Below, one piece after another: positions 48,502 through 60,798 of a stretch of 64,000 nucleotides of DNA. The position numbers and the translations under genes were made by a program. The notes beneath the pieces are model-generated. The model saw nothing but the letters and a program-made list of their open reading frames with translations, was not told the origin of the DNA and did no database searches. Each line of letters begins with the position of its first letter. Position 1 is the stretch's first letter. Origin of the DNA: Hippophae tibetana (lineage: Eukaryota > Streptophyta > Magnoliopsida > Rosales > Elaeagnaceae); the NCBI GenBank assembly GCA_037013495.1, contig CM072801.1:70727816-70791815 (forward strand). Direction: 5' to 3'.

Positions 48502-49225
48502 CAAGTGAACAGTAACCACTTTCGTTTTCTCTTTTCTTAAATTATTTAGGGAGAATAGAGAATTATTGATCACATAAATAAAGATCCTTACTCGGCACAA
48601 ATATCTCTCTTATAGATCTATTGAATAAAATCGAAAGTAAGTAAAACGGAAATTTGTGACAAAAACATAAACCCTCGATAAGTGATGTAAACGATGGAAT
48701 TTGGTTACGGATATCAGGTTCTCTAGCGTGGCCAAAACTAATCGTGTGAATCGATACGAGCTTCGATGTGATATATTATAATAGTCGTTAAGATACCTCA
48801 GTCTAGAGTTATGGTCGATTAAAGTTGAAAATTCGATATATCAAATGTTTTGTTATTTTTTAACAAGTGAACAGTAACCACTTTCGTTTTGTCTTTTCTT
48901 AAATTATTTAGGGAGAATAGAGAATTATTGATCACATAAATAAAGATCCTTACTCGGCACAAATATCTCTCTTACAGATCTATTGAATAAAATCGAAAGT
49001 AAGTAAAACGGAAATTTGTGACAAAAACACAAACCCTCGATAAGTGATGTAAACGATGGAATTTGGTTACAGAAATCAGGTTCTGTAGCGTGGCCAAAAC
49101 TAATCGTGTGAATCGATACGAGCTTCGATGTGATATATTATAATAGTCGTTAAGATACCTCAGTCTAGAGTTATTGTCTATTAAAGTTGAAAATTCGATA
49201 TATCAAATGTTTTGTTATTTTTTAA
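48502..49225. repeat. Two adjacent type g monomers
   Basis: Starts are at 48502 ('cggatatcagg') and 48864 ('aacaagtgaac' after a non-g junction, 'gttttgtctttt', 'ctgtagcg'). The second shares 'ctgtagcg' with the g at 50676, so it probably is the g of the following 5-mer HOR. Confidence 0.8.
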
Positions 49226-51037
49226 CAAGTTAATAGTAACCCCTTTCCTCTTCTCTCCTCTTAAATTTTTTGAAAGAATAGAGAGTTATTGATCACATAA
49301 ATAAAGATCCCTTGGTCAGCAAAAATATGTCTTTTACATATCTATTGAATAAAATCGAAAGTAAGTAAAATGCAAAATTTGTGATAAAAACATAAACCCT
49401 CGATAAATGATGTAAACGATGGAATTTGGTTACAGAAATCAGGTTCTCTAGCATTGCCAAAATTAATCGTGTGAATCGATACGAGCTTCGATGTTATATA
49501 TTATAATAGTCTTTAAGATACCTCAGTCTAGAGTTATTGTGTATTAAAGTTGAAAATTCGATATATCAAATGTTTTGTTATTTTTTAACAAGTTAACAGT
49601 AACCCCTTTCCTGTTCTCTCCTCTTCAATTTTTTGGAAGAATAGAGAATTATTGATCACATAAATAAAGATCCCTTACTCGGCACAAATATCTCTCTTAC
49701 AAATCTATTGAATAAAATCGAAAGTAAGTAAAACAGTAATTTGTCCCTAAAACATAAAACCATCGATAAGTGATGTAAACGATGGAATTTGGTTACAAAA
49801 ATTAGGTTCACAAACGAGGCCAAAACTAATCTTGTGAATCGATACGAGCTTCGATGTGATATATTATAATAGTCGTTACGATACTTCAGTCTAGATTTAT
49901 TGTCGATTAAAGTTGAAAATTCGATATATCAAATGTTTTATTATTTTTTAATAAGTTAACAGTAACCCCTTTCCTGTTCTCTCCTCTTAAATTTTTTGGA
50001 AGAATAGAGATATATTGATCACATAAATAAAGATCCCTTGTTCAGCCCAAATATCTATTTTACATATCTATTGAATAAAATCGAAAGTAAGTAAAACGGA
50101 AATGTGTGACAAAAACATAAACCCTCGATAAGTGATGTAAACGATGGAATTTGGTTAGAGAAATCAGGTTCTCTAGCATGGCCAAAATTAATCGTGTGAA
50201 TCGATACGAGCTTCGATGTTATATATTATAATAGTATTTAAGATACCTCAGTCTAGAGTTATTGTCTATTAAAGTTGAAAATTCGATATATCAAATGTTT
50301 TGTTATTTTTTAACAAGTTAACACTAACCCCTTTCCGGTTCTCTCCTCTTAAATTTTTTGGAAGAATAGAGAGTTATTGATCACATAAATAAAGATCCCT
50401 TGGTCAGCAAAAATATGTCTTTTACATATCTTTTGAATAAAATCGAAAGTAAGTAAAATGGAAATTTGTGATAAAAACATAAACCCTCGATAAGTGATGT
50501 AAACGATGGAATTTGGTTAGAGAAATCAGGTTCTCTTGCGCGGCCAAAATTAATCGTGTGATTCGATACGAGCTTCGATGGTATATATTATAATAGTCTT
50601 TCAGATACCTCAGTCTAGAGTTATGGTCGATTAAAGTTGAAAATTCGATATATCAAATGTTTTGTTATTTTTGAACAAGTGAATAGTAACCACTTTCGTT
50701 TTCTCTTTTCTTAAATTATTTAGGGAGAATAGAGAATTATTGATCACATAAATAAAGATCCTTACTCGGCACAAATATCTCTCTTACAGATCTATTGAAT
50801 AAAATCGAAAGTAAGTAAAACGGAAATTTGTGACAAAAACACAAACCCTCGATAAGTGATGTAAACGATGGAATTTGGTTACAGAAATCAGGTTCTGTAG
50901 CGTGGCCAAAACTAATCGTGTGAATCGATACGAGCTTCGATGTGATATATTATAATAGTCGTTAAGATACCTCAGTCTAGAGTTATTGTCTATTAAAGTT
51001 GAAAATTCGATATATCAAATGTTTTGTTATTTTTTAA
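49226..51037. repeat. 5-monomer HOR unit 1 (p-m-n-o-g)
   Basis: Monomers start at 49226 (p), 49589 (m), 49952 (n), 50314 (o) and 50676 (g); total 1812 bp. p is marked by 'aaaatgcaaaattt', 'gataaatgatg', 'agcattgcc' and 'tgtgtattaaag'. m here starts with a non-g front ('cctcttcaatt'). Confidence 0.94.
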
Positions 51038-52849
51038 CAAGTTAATAGTAACCCCTTTCCTCTTCTCTCCTCTTAAATTTTTTGAAAGAATAGAGAGTTA
51101 TTGATCACATAAATAAAGATCCCTTGGTCAGCAAAAATATGTCTTTTACATATCTATTGAATAAAATCGAAAGTAAGTAAAATGCAAAATTTGTGATAAA
51201 AACATAAACCCTCGATAAATGATGTAAACGATGGAATTTGGTTACAGAAATCAGGTTCTCTAGCATTGCCAAAATTAATCGTGTGAATCGATACGAGCTT
51301 CGATGTTATATATTATAATAGTCTTTAAGATACCTCAGTCTAGAGTTATTGTGTATTAAAGTTGAAAATTCGATATATCAAATGTTTTGTTATTTTTTAA
51401 CAAGTTAACAGTAACCCCTTTCCTGTTCTCTCCTCTTCAATTTTTTGGAAGAATAGAGAATTATTGATCACATAAATAAAGATCCCTTACTCGGCACAAA
51501 TATCTCTCTTACAAATCTATTGAATAAAATCGAAAGTAAGTAAAACAGTAATTTGTCCCTAAAACATAAAACCATCGATAAGTGATGTAAACGATGGAAT
51601 TTGGTTACAAAAATTAGGTTCACAAACGAGGCCAAAACTAATCTTGTGAATCGATACGAGCTTCGATGTGATATATTATAATAGTCGTTACGATACTTCA
51701 GTCTAGATTTATTGTCGATTAAAGTTGAAAATTCGATATATCAAATGTTTTATTATTTTTTAATAAGTTAACAGTAACCCCTTTCCTGTTCTCTCCTCTT
51801 AAATTTTTTGGAAGAATAGAGATATATTGATCACATAAATAAAGATCCCTTGTTCAGCCCAAATATCTATTTTACATATCTATTGAATAAAATCGAAAGT
51901 AAGTAAAACGGAAATGTGTGACAAAAACATAAACCCTCGATAAGTGATGTAAACGATGGAATTTGGTTAGAGAAATCAGGTTCTCTAGCATGGCCAAAAT
52001 TAATCGTGTGAATCGATACGAGCTTCGATGTTATATATTATAATAGTATTTAAGATACCTCAGTCTAGAGTTATTGTCTATTAAAGTTGAAAATTCGATA
52101 TATCAAATGTTTTGTTATTTTTTAACAAGTTAACACTAACCCCTTTCCGGTTCTCTCCTCTTAAATTTTTTGGAAGAATAGAGAGTTATTGATCACATAA
52201 ATAAAGATCCCTTGGTCAGCAAAAATATGTCTTTTACATATCTTTTGAATAAAATCGAAAGTAAGTAAAATGGAAATTTGTGATAAAAACATAAACCCTC
52301 GATAAGTGATGTAAACGATGGAATTTGGTTAGAGAAATCAGGTTCTCTTGCGCGGCCAAAATTAATCGTGTGATTCGATACGAGCTTCGATGGTATATAT
52401 TATAATAGTCTTTCAGATACCTCAGTCTAGAGTTATGGTCGATTAAAGTTGAAAATTCGATATATCAAATGTTTTGTTATTTTTGAACAAGTGAATAGTA
52501 ACCACTTTCGTTTTCTCTTTTCTTAAATTATTTAGGGAGAATAGAGAATTATTGATCACATAAATAAAGATCCTTACTCGGCACAAATATCTCTCTTACA
52601 GATCTATTGAATAAAATCGAAAGTAAGTAAAACGGAAATTTGTGACAAAAACACAAACCCTCGATAAGTGATGTAAACCATGGAATTTGGTTACAGAAAT
52701 CAGGTTCTCTAGCGTGGCCAAAACTAATCGTGTGAATCGATACGAGCTTCGATGTGATATATTATAATAGTCGTTAAGATACCTCAGTCTAGAGTTATTG
52801 TCTATTAAAGTTGAAAATTCGATATATCAAATGTTTTGTTATTTTTTAA
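51038..52849. repeat. 5-monomer HOR unit 2 (p-m-n-o-g)
   Basis: Monomers start at 51038, 51401, 51764, 52126 and 52488; total 1812 bp. I noticed only two differences from unit 1, both in g: 'aaaccatgg' for 'aaacgatgg' and 'ctctagcg' for 'ctgtagcg'. Both variants match the g at 45969, which points to exchange with that copy. Confidence 0.94.
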
Positions 52850-53571
52850 CAAGTTAATAGTAACCCCTTTCCTCTTCTCTCCTCTTAAATTTTTTGAAAG
52901 AATAGAGAGGTATAGATCACATAAATAAAGAACCCTTGGTCAGCACAAATATCTCTTTTACATATCTATTGAATAAAATCGAAATAAATAAAACGGAAAT
53001 GTGTGACAAAAACATAAACCCTCGATAAGTGATGTAAAGGATGGAATTTGGTTACAGAAATCAGGTTCTCTTGCGTGGCCAAAATTAATCGTGTGATTCG
53101 ATACGAGCTTCGATGTTATATATTATAATAGTCTTTAAGATACCTCAGTCTAGAGCTATTGTCGATTAAAGTTGAAAATTCGATATATAAAATGTTTTGT
53201 TATTTTTTAACAAGTTAACAGTAACCACTTTCGTTTTCTCTTTTCTTAAATTATTTAGGGAGAATAGAGAATTATTGATCACATAAATAAAGATCCTTAC
53301 TCGGCACAAATATCTCTCTTACAGATCTATTGAATAAAATTGAAATAAGTAAAACGGAAATGTGTGACAAAAACATAAACCCTCGATAAGTGATGTAAAG
53401 GATGGAATTTGGTTACAGAAATCAGGTTCTCTTGCGTGGCCAAAATTAATCGTGTGAATCGATACGAGCTTCGATGTTATATATTATAATAGTCTTTAAG
53501 ATACCTCAGTCTAGAGTTATTGTCTATTAAAGTTGAAAATTCGATATATCAAATGTTTTGTTATTTTTTAA
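52850..53571. repeat. p' monomer and a non-g/g hybrid monomer
   Basis: 52850 repeats the p' hybrid of 46331 but has a damaged tgatca site ('aggtatagatcac'). 53211 begins 'aacaagttaacag' and then switches to the g front 'ccactttcg', ending with a 'ttgcgtgg' core and 'gtgaatcg' tail. It is a multi-part hybrid. Confidence 0.8.
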
Positions 53572-56100
53572 CAAGTTAACACTAACCCCTTTCCGGTTCT
53601 CTCCTCTTAAATTTTTTGGAAGAATAGAGAGTTATTGATCACATAAATAAAGATCCCTTGGTCAGCAAAAATATGTCTTTTACATATCTTTTGAATAAAA
53701 TCGAAAGTAAGTAAAACGGAAATTTGTGATAAAAACATAAACCCTCGATAAGTGATGTAAACGATGGAATTTGGTTAGAGAAATCAGGTTCTCTTGCGCG
53801 GCCAAAATTAATCGTGTGATTCGATACGAGCTTCGATGGTATATATTATAATAGTCTTTCAGATACCTCAGTCTAGAGTTATGGTCGATTAAAGTTGAAA
53901 ATTCGATATATCAAATGTTTTGTTATTTTTGAACAAGTGAATAGTAACCACTTTCGTTTTCTCTTTTCTTAAATTATTTAGGGAGAATAGAGAATTATTG
54001 ATCACATAAATAAAGATCCTTACTCGGCACAAATATCTCTCTTACAGATCTATTGAATAAAATCGACAGTAAGTAAAACGGAAATTTGTGACAAAAACAT
54101 AAACCCTCGATAAGTGATGTAAACGATGGAATTTGGTTACAGAAATCAGGTTCTCTAGCGTGGCCAAAACTAATCGTGTGAATCGATACGAGCTTCGATG
54201 TGATATATTATAATAGTCGTTAAGATACCTCAGTCTAGAGTTATTGTCTATTAAAGTTGAAAATTCGATATATCAAATGTTTTGTTATTTTTTAACAAGT
54301 TAAGAGTAACCCCTTTCCGGTTCTCTCCTCTTAAATTTTTTTGAAGAATAGAGATTTATTGATCACATAAATAAAGATCCCTTGTTCAGCCCAAATATCT
54401 CTTTTACATATCTATGGAATAAAATCGAAAGTAAGTAAAACGGAAATGTATGACAAAAACATAAACCCTCGATAAGTGAAGTAAAGGATGGAATTTGGTT
54501 ACAGAAATCAGGTTCTCTTGCGTGGCCAAAATTAATCGTGTGATTCGATACGAGCTTCGATGGTATATATTATAATAGTCTTTAAGATACCTAAGTCTAT
54601 AGTTATGGTCGATTAAAGTTGAAAATTCGATATATCAAATGTTTTGTTATTTTTGAACAAGTGAACAGTAACCACTTTCGTTTTCTCTTTTCTTAAATTA
54701 TTTAGGGAGAATAGAGAATTATTGATCACATAAATAAAGATCCTTACTCGGCACAAATATCTCTCTTACAGATCTATTGAATAAAATCGAAAGTAAAATG
54801 GAAATTTGTGACAAAAACATAAACCCTCGATAAGTGATGTAAACGATGGAATTTGGTTACGGATATGAGGTTCTCTACCATGGCCAAAATTAATCGTGTG
54901 AATCGATACGAGATTCGATGTTATATATTATAATAGTCTTTAAGATACCTCAGTCTAGAGTTATTGTCTATTAAAGTTGAAAATTCGATATATCAAATGT
55001 TTTGTTATTTTTTAACAAGTTAACAGTAACCCCTTTCCGGTTCTCTCCTCTTAAATTTTTTGGAAGAATAGAGAGTTATTGATCACATAAATAAAGATCC
55101 CTTGGTCAGCAAAAATATGTATTTTACATATCTTTTGAATAAAATCGAAAGTAAGTAAAACGGAAATTTGTGATAAAAACATAAACCCTCGATAAGTGAT
55201 GTAAACGATGGAATTTGGTTAGAGAAATCAGGTTCTCTAGCTTGGCCAAAATTAATCGTGTGAATCGATACGAGCTTCGATGTTATATATTATAATAGTC
55301 TTTAAGATACCTCAGTCTAGAGTTATTGTCGATTAAAGTTGAAAATTCGATATATAAAATGTTTTGTTATTTTTTAACAAGTTAATAGTAACCCCTTTCA
55401 TGTTCTCTTCTCTTAAATTTTTTGGAAGAATAGAGATTTATTGATCACATAAATAAAGAACCCTTGGTCAGCACAAATATCTCTTTTACATATCTATTGA
55501 ATAAAATCGAAAGTAAGTCAAACGAAAATGTGTGACAAAAACATAAACCCTCGATAAGTGATGTAAAGGATGGAATTTGGTTATAGAAATCAGGTTCTCT
55601 TGCGTGGCCAAAATTAATCGTGTGATTCGATACGAGCTTGGATGTTATATATTATAATAGTCTTTAAGATACCTCAGTCTAGAGTTATTTTCGATTAAAG
55701 TTGAAAATTCGATATATAAAATGTTTTGTTATTTTTTAACAAGTTAACAGTAACCCCTTTCATGTTCTCTTCTCTTAAATTTTTTGGAAGAATAGAGATT
55801 TATTGATCACATAAATAAAGAACCCTTGGTCAGCAGATATATCTCTTTTACATATCTATTCAATAAAATCGAAATAAGTAAAACGGAAATGTGTGACAAA
55901 AACATAAACCCTCGATAAGTGATGTAAAGGATGGAATTTGGTTACAGAAATCAGGTTCTCTTGCGTGGCCAAAATTAATCGTGTGATTCGATACGAGCTT
56001 CGATGTTATATATTATAATAGTCTTTAAGATACCTCAGTCTAGAGCTATTGTCGATTAAAGTTGAAAATTCGATATATCAAATGTTTTGTTATTTTTTAA
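53572..56100. repeat. Seven-monomer segment starting o-g-e'-g(deletion)
   Basis: Monomers start at 53572 (o), 53934 (g, 'tcgacagtaag'), 54296 (e'), 54658 (g with 4-bp deletion), 55016 (o-like), 55378 and 55740 (both 'catgttctc'). The four-monomer o-g-e'-g block recurs at 56101-57543. The stretch 54658-56100 parallels 17383-18825, sharing 'agtcaaacgaaaatg' and 'ctctagcttgg'. Confidence 0.85.
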
Positions 56101-57543
56101 CAAGTTAACAGTAACCCCTTTCCGGTTCTCTCCTCTTAAATTTTTTGGAAGAATAGAGAGTTATTGATCACATAAATAAAGATCCCTTGGTCAGCAAAAA
56201 TATGTCTTTTACATATCTTTTGAATAAAATCGAAAGTAAGTAAAACGGAAATTTGTGATAAAAACATAAACCCTCGATAAGTGATGTAAACGATGGAATT
56301 TGGTTAGAGAAATCAGGTTCTCTTGCGCGGCCAAAATTAATCATGTGATTCGATACGAGCTTCGATGGTATATATTATAATAGTCTTTCAGATACCTCAG
56401 TCTAGAGTTATGGTCGATTAAAGTTGAAAATTCGATATATCAAATGTTTTGTTATTTTTGAACAAGTGAATAGTAACCACTTTCGTTTTCTCTTTTCTTA
56501 AATTATTTAGGGAGAATAGAGAATTATTGATCACATAAATAAAGATCCTTACTCGGCACAAATATCTCTCTTACAGATCTATTGAATAAAATCGAAAGTA
56601 AGTAAAACGGAAATTTGTGACAAAAACATAAACCCTCGATAAGTAATGTAAACGATGGAATTTGGTTACAGAAATCTGGTTCTCTAGCGAGGCCAAAACT
56701 AATCGTGTGATTCGATGGGAGCTTCGATGTGATATATTATAATAGTCGTTAAGATACCTCAGTCTAGAGTTATTGTCTATTAAAGTTCAAAATTCGATAT
56801 ATCAAATGTTTTGTTATTTTTTAACAAGTTAAGAGTAACCCCTTTCCGGTTCTCTCCTCTTAAATTTTTTTGAAGAATAGAGATTTATTGATCACATAAA
56901 TAAAGATCCCTTGTTCAGCCCAAATATCTCTTTTACATATCTATGGAATAAAATCGAAAGTAAGTAAAACGGAAATGTATGACAAAAACATAAACCCTCG
57001 ATAAGTGAAGTAAAGGATGGAATTTGGTTACAGAAATAAGGTTCTCTTGCGTGGCCAAAATTAATCGTGTGATTCGATACGAGCTTCGATGGTATATATT
57101 ATAATAGTCTTTAAGATACCTGAGTCTATAGTTATGGTCGATTAAAGTTGAAAATTCGATATATCAAATGTTTTGTTATTTTTGAACACTGAACAGTAAC
57201 CACTTTCGTTTTCTCTTTTCTTAAATTATTTAGGGAGAATAGAGAATTATTGATCACATAAATAAAGATCCTTACTCGGCACAAATATCTCTCTTACAGA
57301 TCTATTGAATAAAATCGAAAGTAAAATGAAAATTTGTGACAAAAACATAAACCCTCGATAAGTGATGTAAACGATGGAATTTGGTTACGGATATCAGGTT
57401 CTCTACCATGGCCAAAATTAATCATGTGAATCGATACGAGATTCGATGTTATATATTATAATAGTCGTTAAGATACTTCAGTCTAGATTTATTGTCGATT
57501 AAAGTGGAAAATTCGATATATCAAATGTTTTATTATTTTTGAA
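56101..57543. repeat. Second copy of the o-g-e'-g(deletion) block
   Basis: Monomers start at 56101 (o), 56463 (g, 'ctctagcgagg'), 56825 (e') and 57187 (g). The last is 357 bp, the shortest complete unit I measured. It has the 4-bp deletion plus a lost base at its start ('gaacactgaac'). It also carries 'cggatatcagg' and 'ctaccatgg', shared with 59717. Confidence 0.87.
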
Positions 57544-60500
57544 CAAGTGAACAGTAACCACTTTCGTTTTCTCTTTTCTTAAATTATTTAGGAAGAATAG
57601 AGAATTATTGATCACATAAATAAAGATCCCTTACTCGGCACAAATATCTCTATTACAAATCTAATGAATAAAATCGAAAGTAAGTAAAACAGTAATTTGT
57701 CCCTAAAACATAAAACCATCGATAAGTGATGTAAACGATGGAATTTGGTTACAAAAATTAGGTTCACAAACGAGGCCAAAACTAATCTTGTGAATCGATA
57801 CGAGCTTCGATGTGATATATTATAATAGTCGTTAAGATACTTCAGTCTAGATTTATTGTCGATTAAAGTTGAAAATTCGATATATCAAATGTTTTATTAT
57901 TTTTTAATAAGTTAATAGTAACCCCTTTCCTGTTCTCTCCTCTTGAATTTTTTGGAAGAATAGAGATTTATTGATCACATAAATAAAGATCCCTTGTTCA
58001 GCCCAAATATCTCTTTTACATATCTATGGAATAAAATCGAAAGTAAGTAAAACGGAAATGTGTGACAAAAACATAAACCCTCGATAAGTGATGTAAACGA
58101 TGGAATTTGGTTAGAGAAATCAGGTTCTCTAGCATGGCCAAAATTAATCGTGTGAATCGATACGAGCTTCGATGTTATATATTATAATAGTCTTTAAGAT
58201 ACCTCAGTCTAGAGTTATTGTCTATTAAAGTTGAAAATTCGATATATCAAATGTTTTGTTATTTTTTAACAAGTTAACAGTAACCCCTTTCCGGTTCTCT
58301 CCTCTTAAATTTTTTGGAAGAATAGAGAGTTATTGATGACATAAATAAAGATCCCTTGGTCAGCAAAAATATGTCTTTTATATATCTATTGAATAAAATT
58401 GAAAGTAAGTAAAACGGAAATTTGTGAAAAAACATAAACCCTCGATAAGTGATGTAAACGATGGAATTTGGTTACAGAAATCAAGTTCTCTTGCGTGGCC
58501 AAAATTAATCGTGTGAATCGATACGAGCTTCGATGTTGTATATTATAATTTTCGTTAAGATAACTCAGTCTAGAGTTATTGTCGATTAAATTTGAAAATT
58601 CGATATATCAATTGTTTTGTTATTTTTTAACAAGTTAACAGTAACCCCTTTCCGGTTCTCTCCTCTTAATTTTTTTGGAAGAATAGAGAGTTATTGATCA
58701 CATAAATAAAGATCCCTTTGTCAGCAAAAATATGTCTTTTACATATCTATTGAATAAAATCAAAAGTAAGTAAAACGGACATTTGTGATAAAAACATAAA
58801 CCCTCGATAAGTGATGTAAATGATGGAATTTGGTTAGAGAAATCAGGTTCTCTAGCTTGGCCAAAATTAATCGTGTGAATCGATACGAGCTTCGATGTTA
58901 TATATTATAATAGTCTTTAAGATACCTCAGTCTAGAGTTATTGTCGATTAAAGTTGAAAATTTGATATATAAAATGTTTTGTTATTTTTTAACAAGTTAA
59001 TAGTAACCCCTTTCATGTTCTCTTCTCTTAAATTTTTTGGAAGAATAGAGATTTATTCATCACATAAATAAAGAACCCTTGGTCAGCACAAATATCTCTT
59101 TTACATATCTATTGAATAAAATCAAAATAAGTAAAACGGAAATGTGTGACAAAAACATAAACCCTCGATAAGTGATGTAAAGGATGGAATTTGGTTACAG
59201 AAATCAGGTTCTCTTGCGTGGCCAAAATTAATCGTGTGATTCGATACGAGCTTCGATGTTATATATTATAATAGTCTTTAAGATACCTCAGTCTAGAGTT
59301 ATTGTCGATTAAAGTTGAAAATTCGATATATAAAATGTTTTGTTATTTTTTAACAAGTTAACAGTAACCCCTTTTCCTGTTCTATCCTCTTAAATTTTTT
59401 TGAAGAATAGAGATTTATTGATCACATAAATAAAGATCCCTTGTTCAGCCCAAATATCTCTTTTACATATCTATGGAATAAAATCGAAAGTAAGTAAAAC
59501 GGAAATGTGTGACAAAAACATAAACCCTCGATAAGTGATGTAAAGGATGGAATTTTGTTACAGAAATCAGGTTCTCTTGCGTGGCCAAAATTAATCGTGT
59601 GATTCGATACGAGCTTCGATGGTATATATTATAATAGTCTTTAAGATACCTCAGTCTAGAGTTATGGTCGATTAAAGTCGAAAATTCGATATATCAAATG
59701 TTTTGTTATTTTTGAACAAGTGAACAGTAACCACTTTCGTTTTCTCTTTTCTTAAATTATTTAGGGAGAATAGAGAATTATTGATCACATAAATAAAGAT
59801 CCTTACTCGGCACAAATATCTCTCTTACAGATCTATTGAATAAAATCGAAAGTAAAATGAAAATTTGTGACAAAAACATAAACCCTCGATAAGTGATGTA
59901 AACGATGGAATTTGGTTACGGATATCAGGTTCTCTACCATGGCCAAAATTAATCATGTGAATCGATACGAGATTCGATGTTATATATTATAATAGTCGTT
60001 AAGATACTTCAGTCTAGATTTATTGTCGATTAAAGTGGAAAATTCGATATATCAAATGTTTTATTATTTTTGAACAAGTGAACAGTAACCACTTTCGTTT
60101 TCTCTTTTCTTAAATTATTTAGGGAGAATAGAGAATTATTGATCACATAAATAAAGATCCTTACTCGGCACAAATATCTCTCTTATAGATCTATTGAATA
60201 AAATTGAAAGTAAGTAAAACGGAAATTTGTGACAAAAACATAAACCCCCGATAAGTGATGTAAACGATGGAATTTGGTTACAGAAATCAGGTTCTCTAGC
60301 GAGGCCAAAACTAATCGTGTGATTCGATACGAGCTTCGATGTGATATATTATAATAGTCGTTAAGATACCTCAGTCTAGACTTATTGTCTATTAAAGTTG
60401 AAAATTCGATATATCAAATGTTTTGTTATTTTTGAACAAGTTAACAGTAACCCCTTTCCTGTTCTCTCCTCTTAAATTTTTTGGAAGAATAGAGAGTTAT

Positions 60501-60798
60501 TGATCACATAAATAAAGATCCCTTGGTCAGAAAAAATATGCCTTTTATATATCTATTGAATAAAATCGAAAGTAAGTAAAACGGAAATGTGTGACAAAAA
60601 CATAAACCCTTGATAAGTGATGTAAAGGATGGAATTTGGTTACAGAAATCAGGTTCTCTTGCGTGGCCAAAATTAATCGTGTGATTCGATACGAGCTTCG
60701 ATGTTATATATTATAATAGTCTTTAAGATACCTCAGTCTAGAGTTATGGTCGATTAAAGTTGAAAATTCGATATATCAAATGTTTTGTTATTTTTGAA
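57544..60798. repeat. Mosaic monomers including an m-n-o run
   Basis: Monomers start at 57544 (g front, m core), 57908 (n/l-like, 'cctcttgaat'), 58270 (o-like), 58631 ('cggacatttg', 'ctctagcttgg'), 58993 ('catgttctc'), 59354 (e-like), 59717 (g with deletion), 60075 (g, 'ctctagcgagg') and 60437 (b/a-like, 'atgccttttatat'). The run 58631-59353 echoes 17741-18464. Confidence 0.8.
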
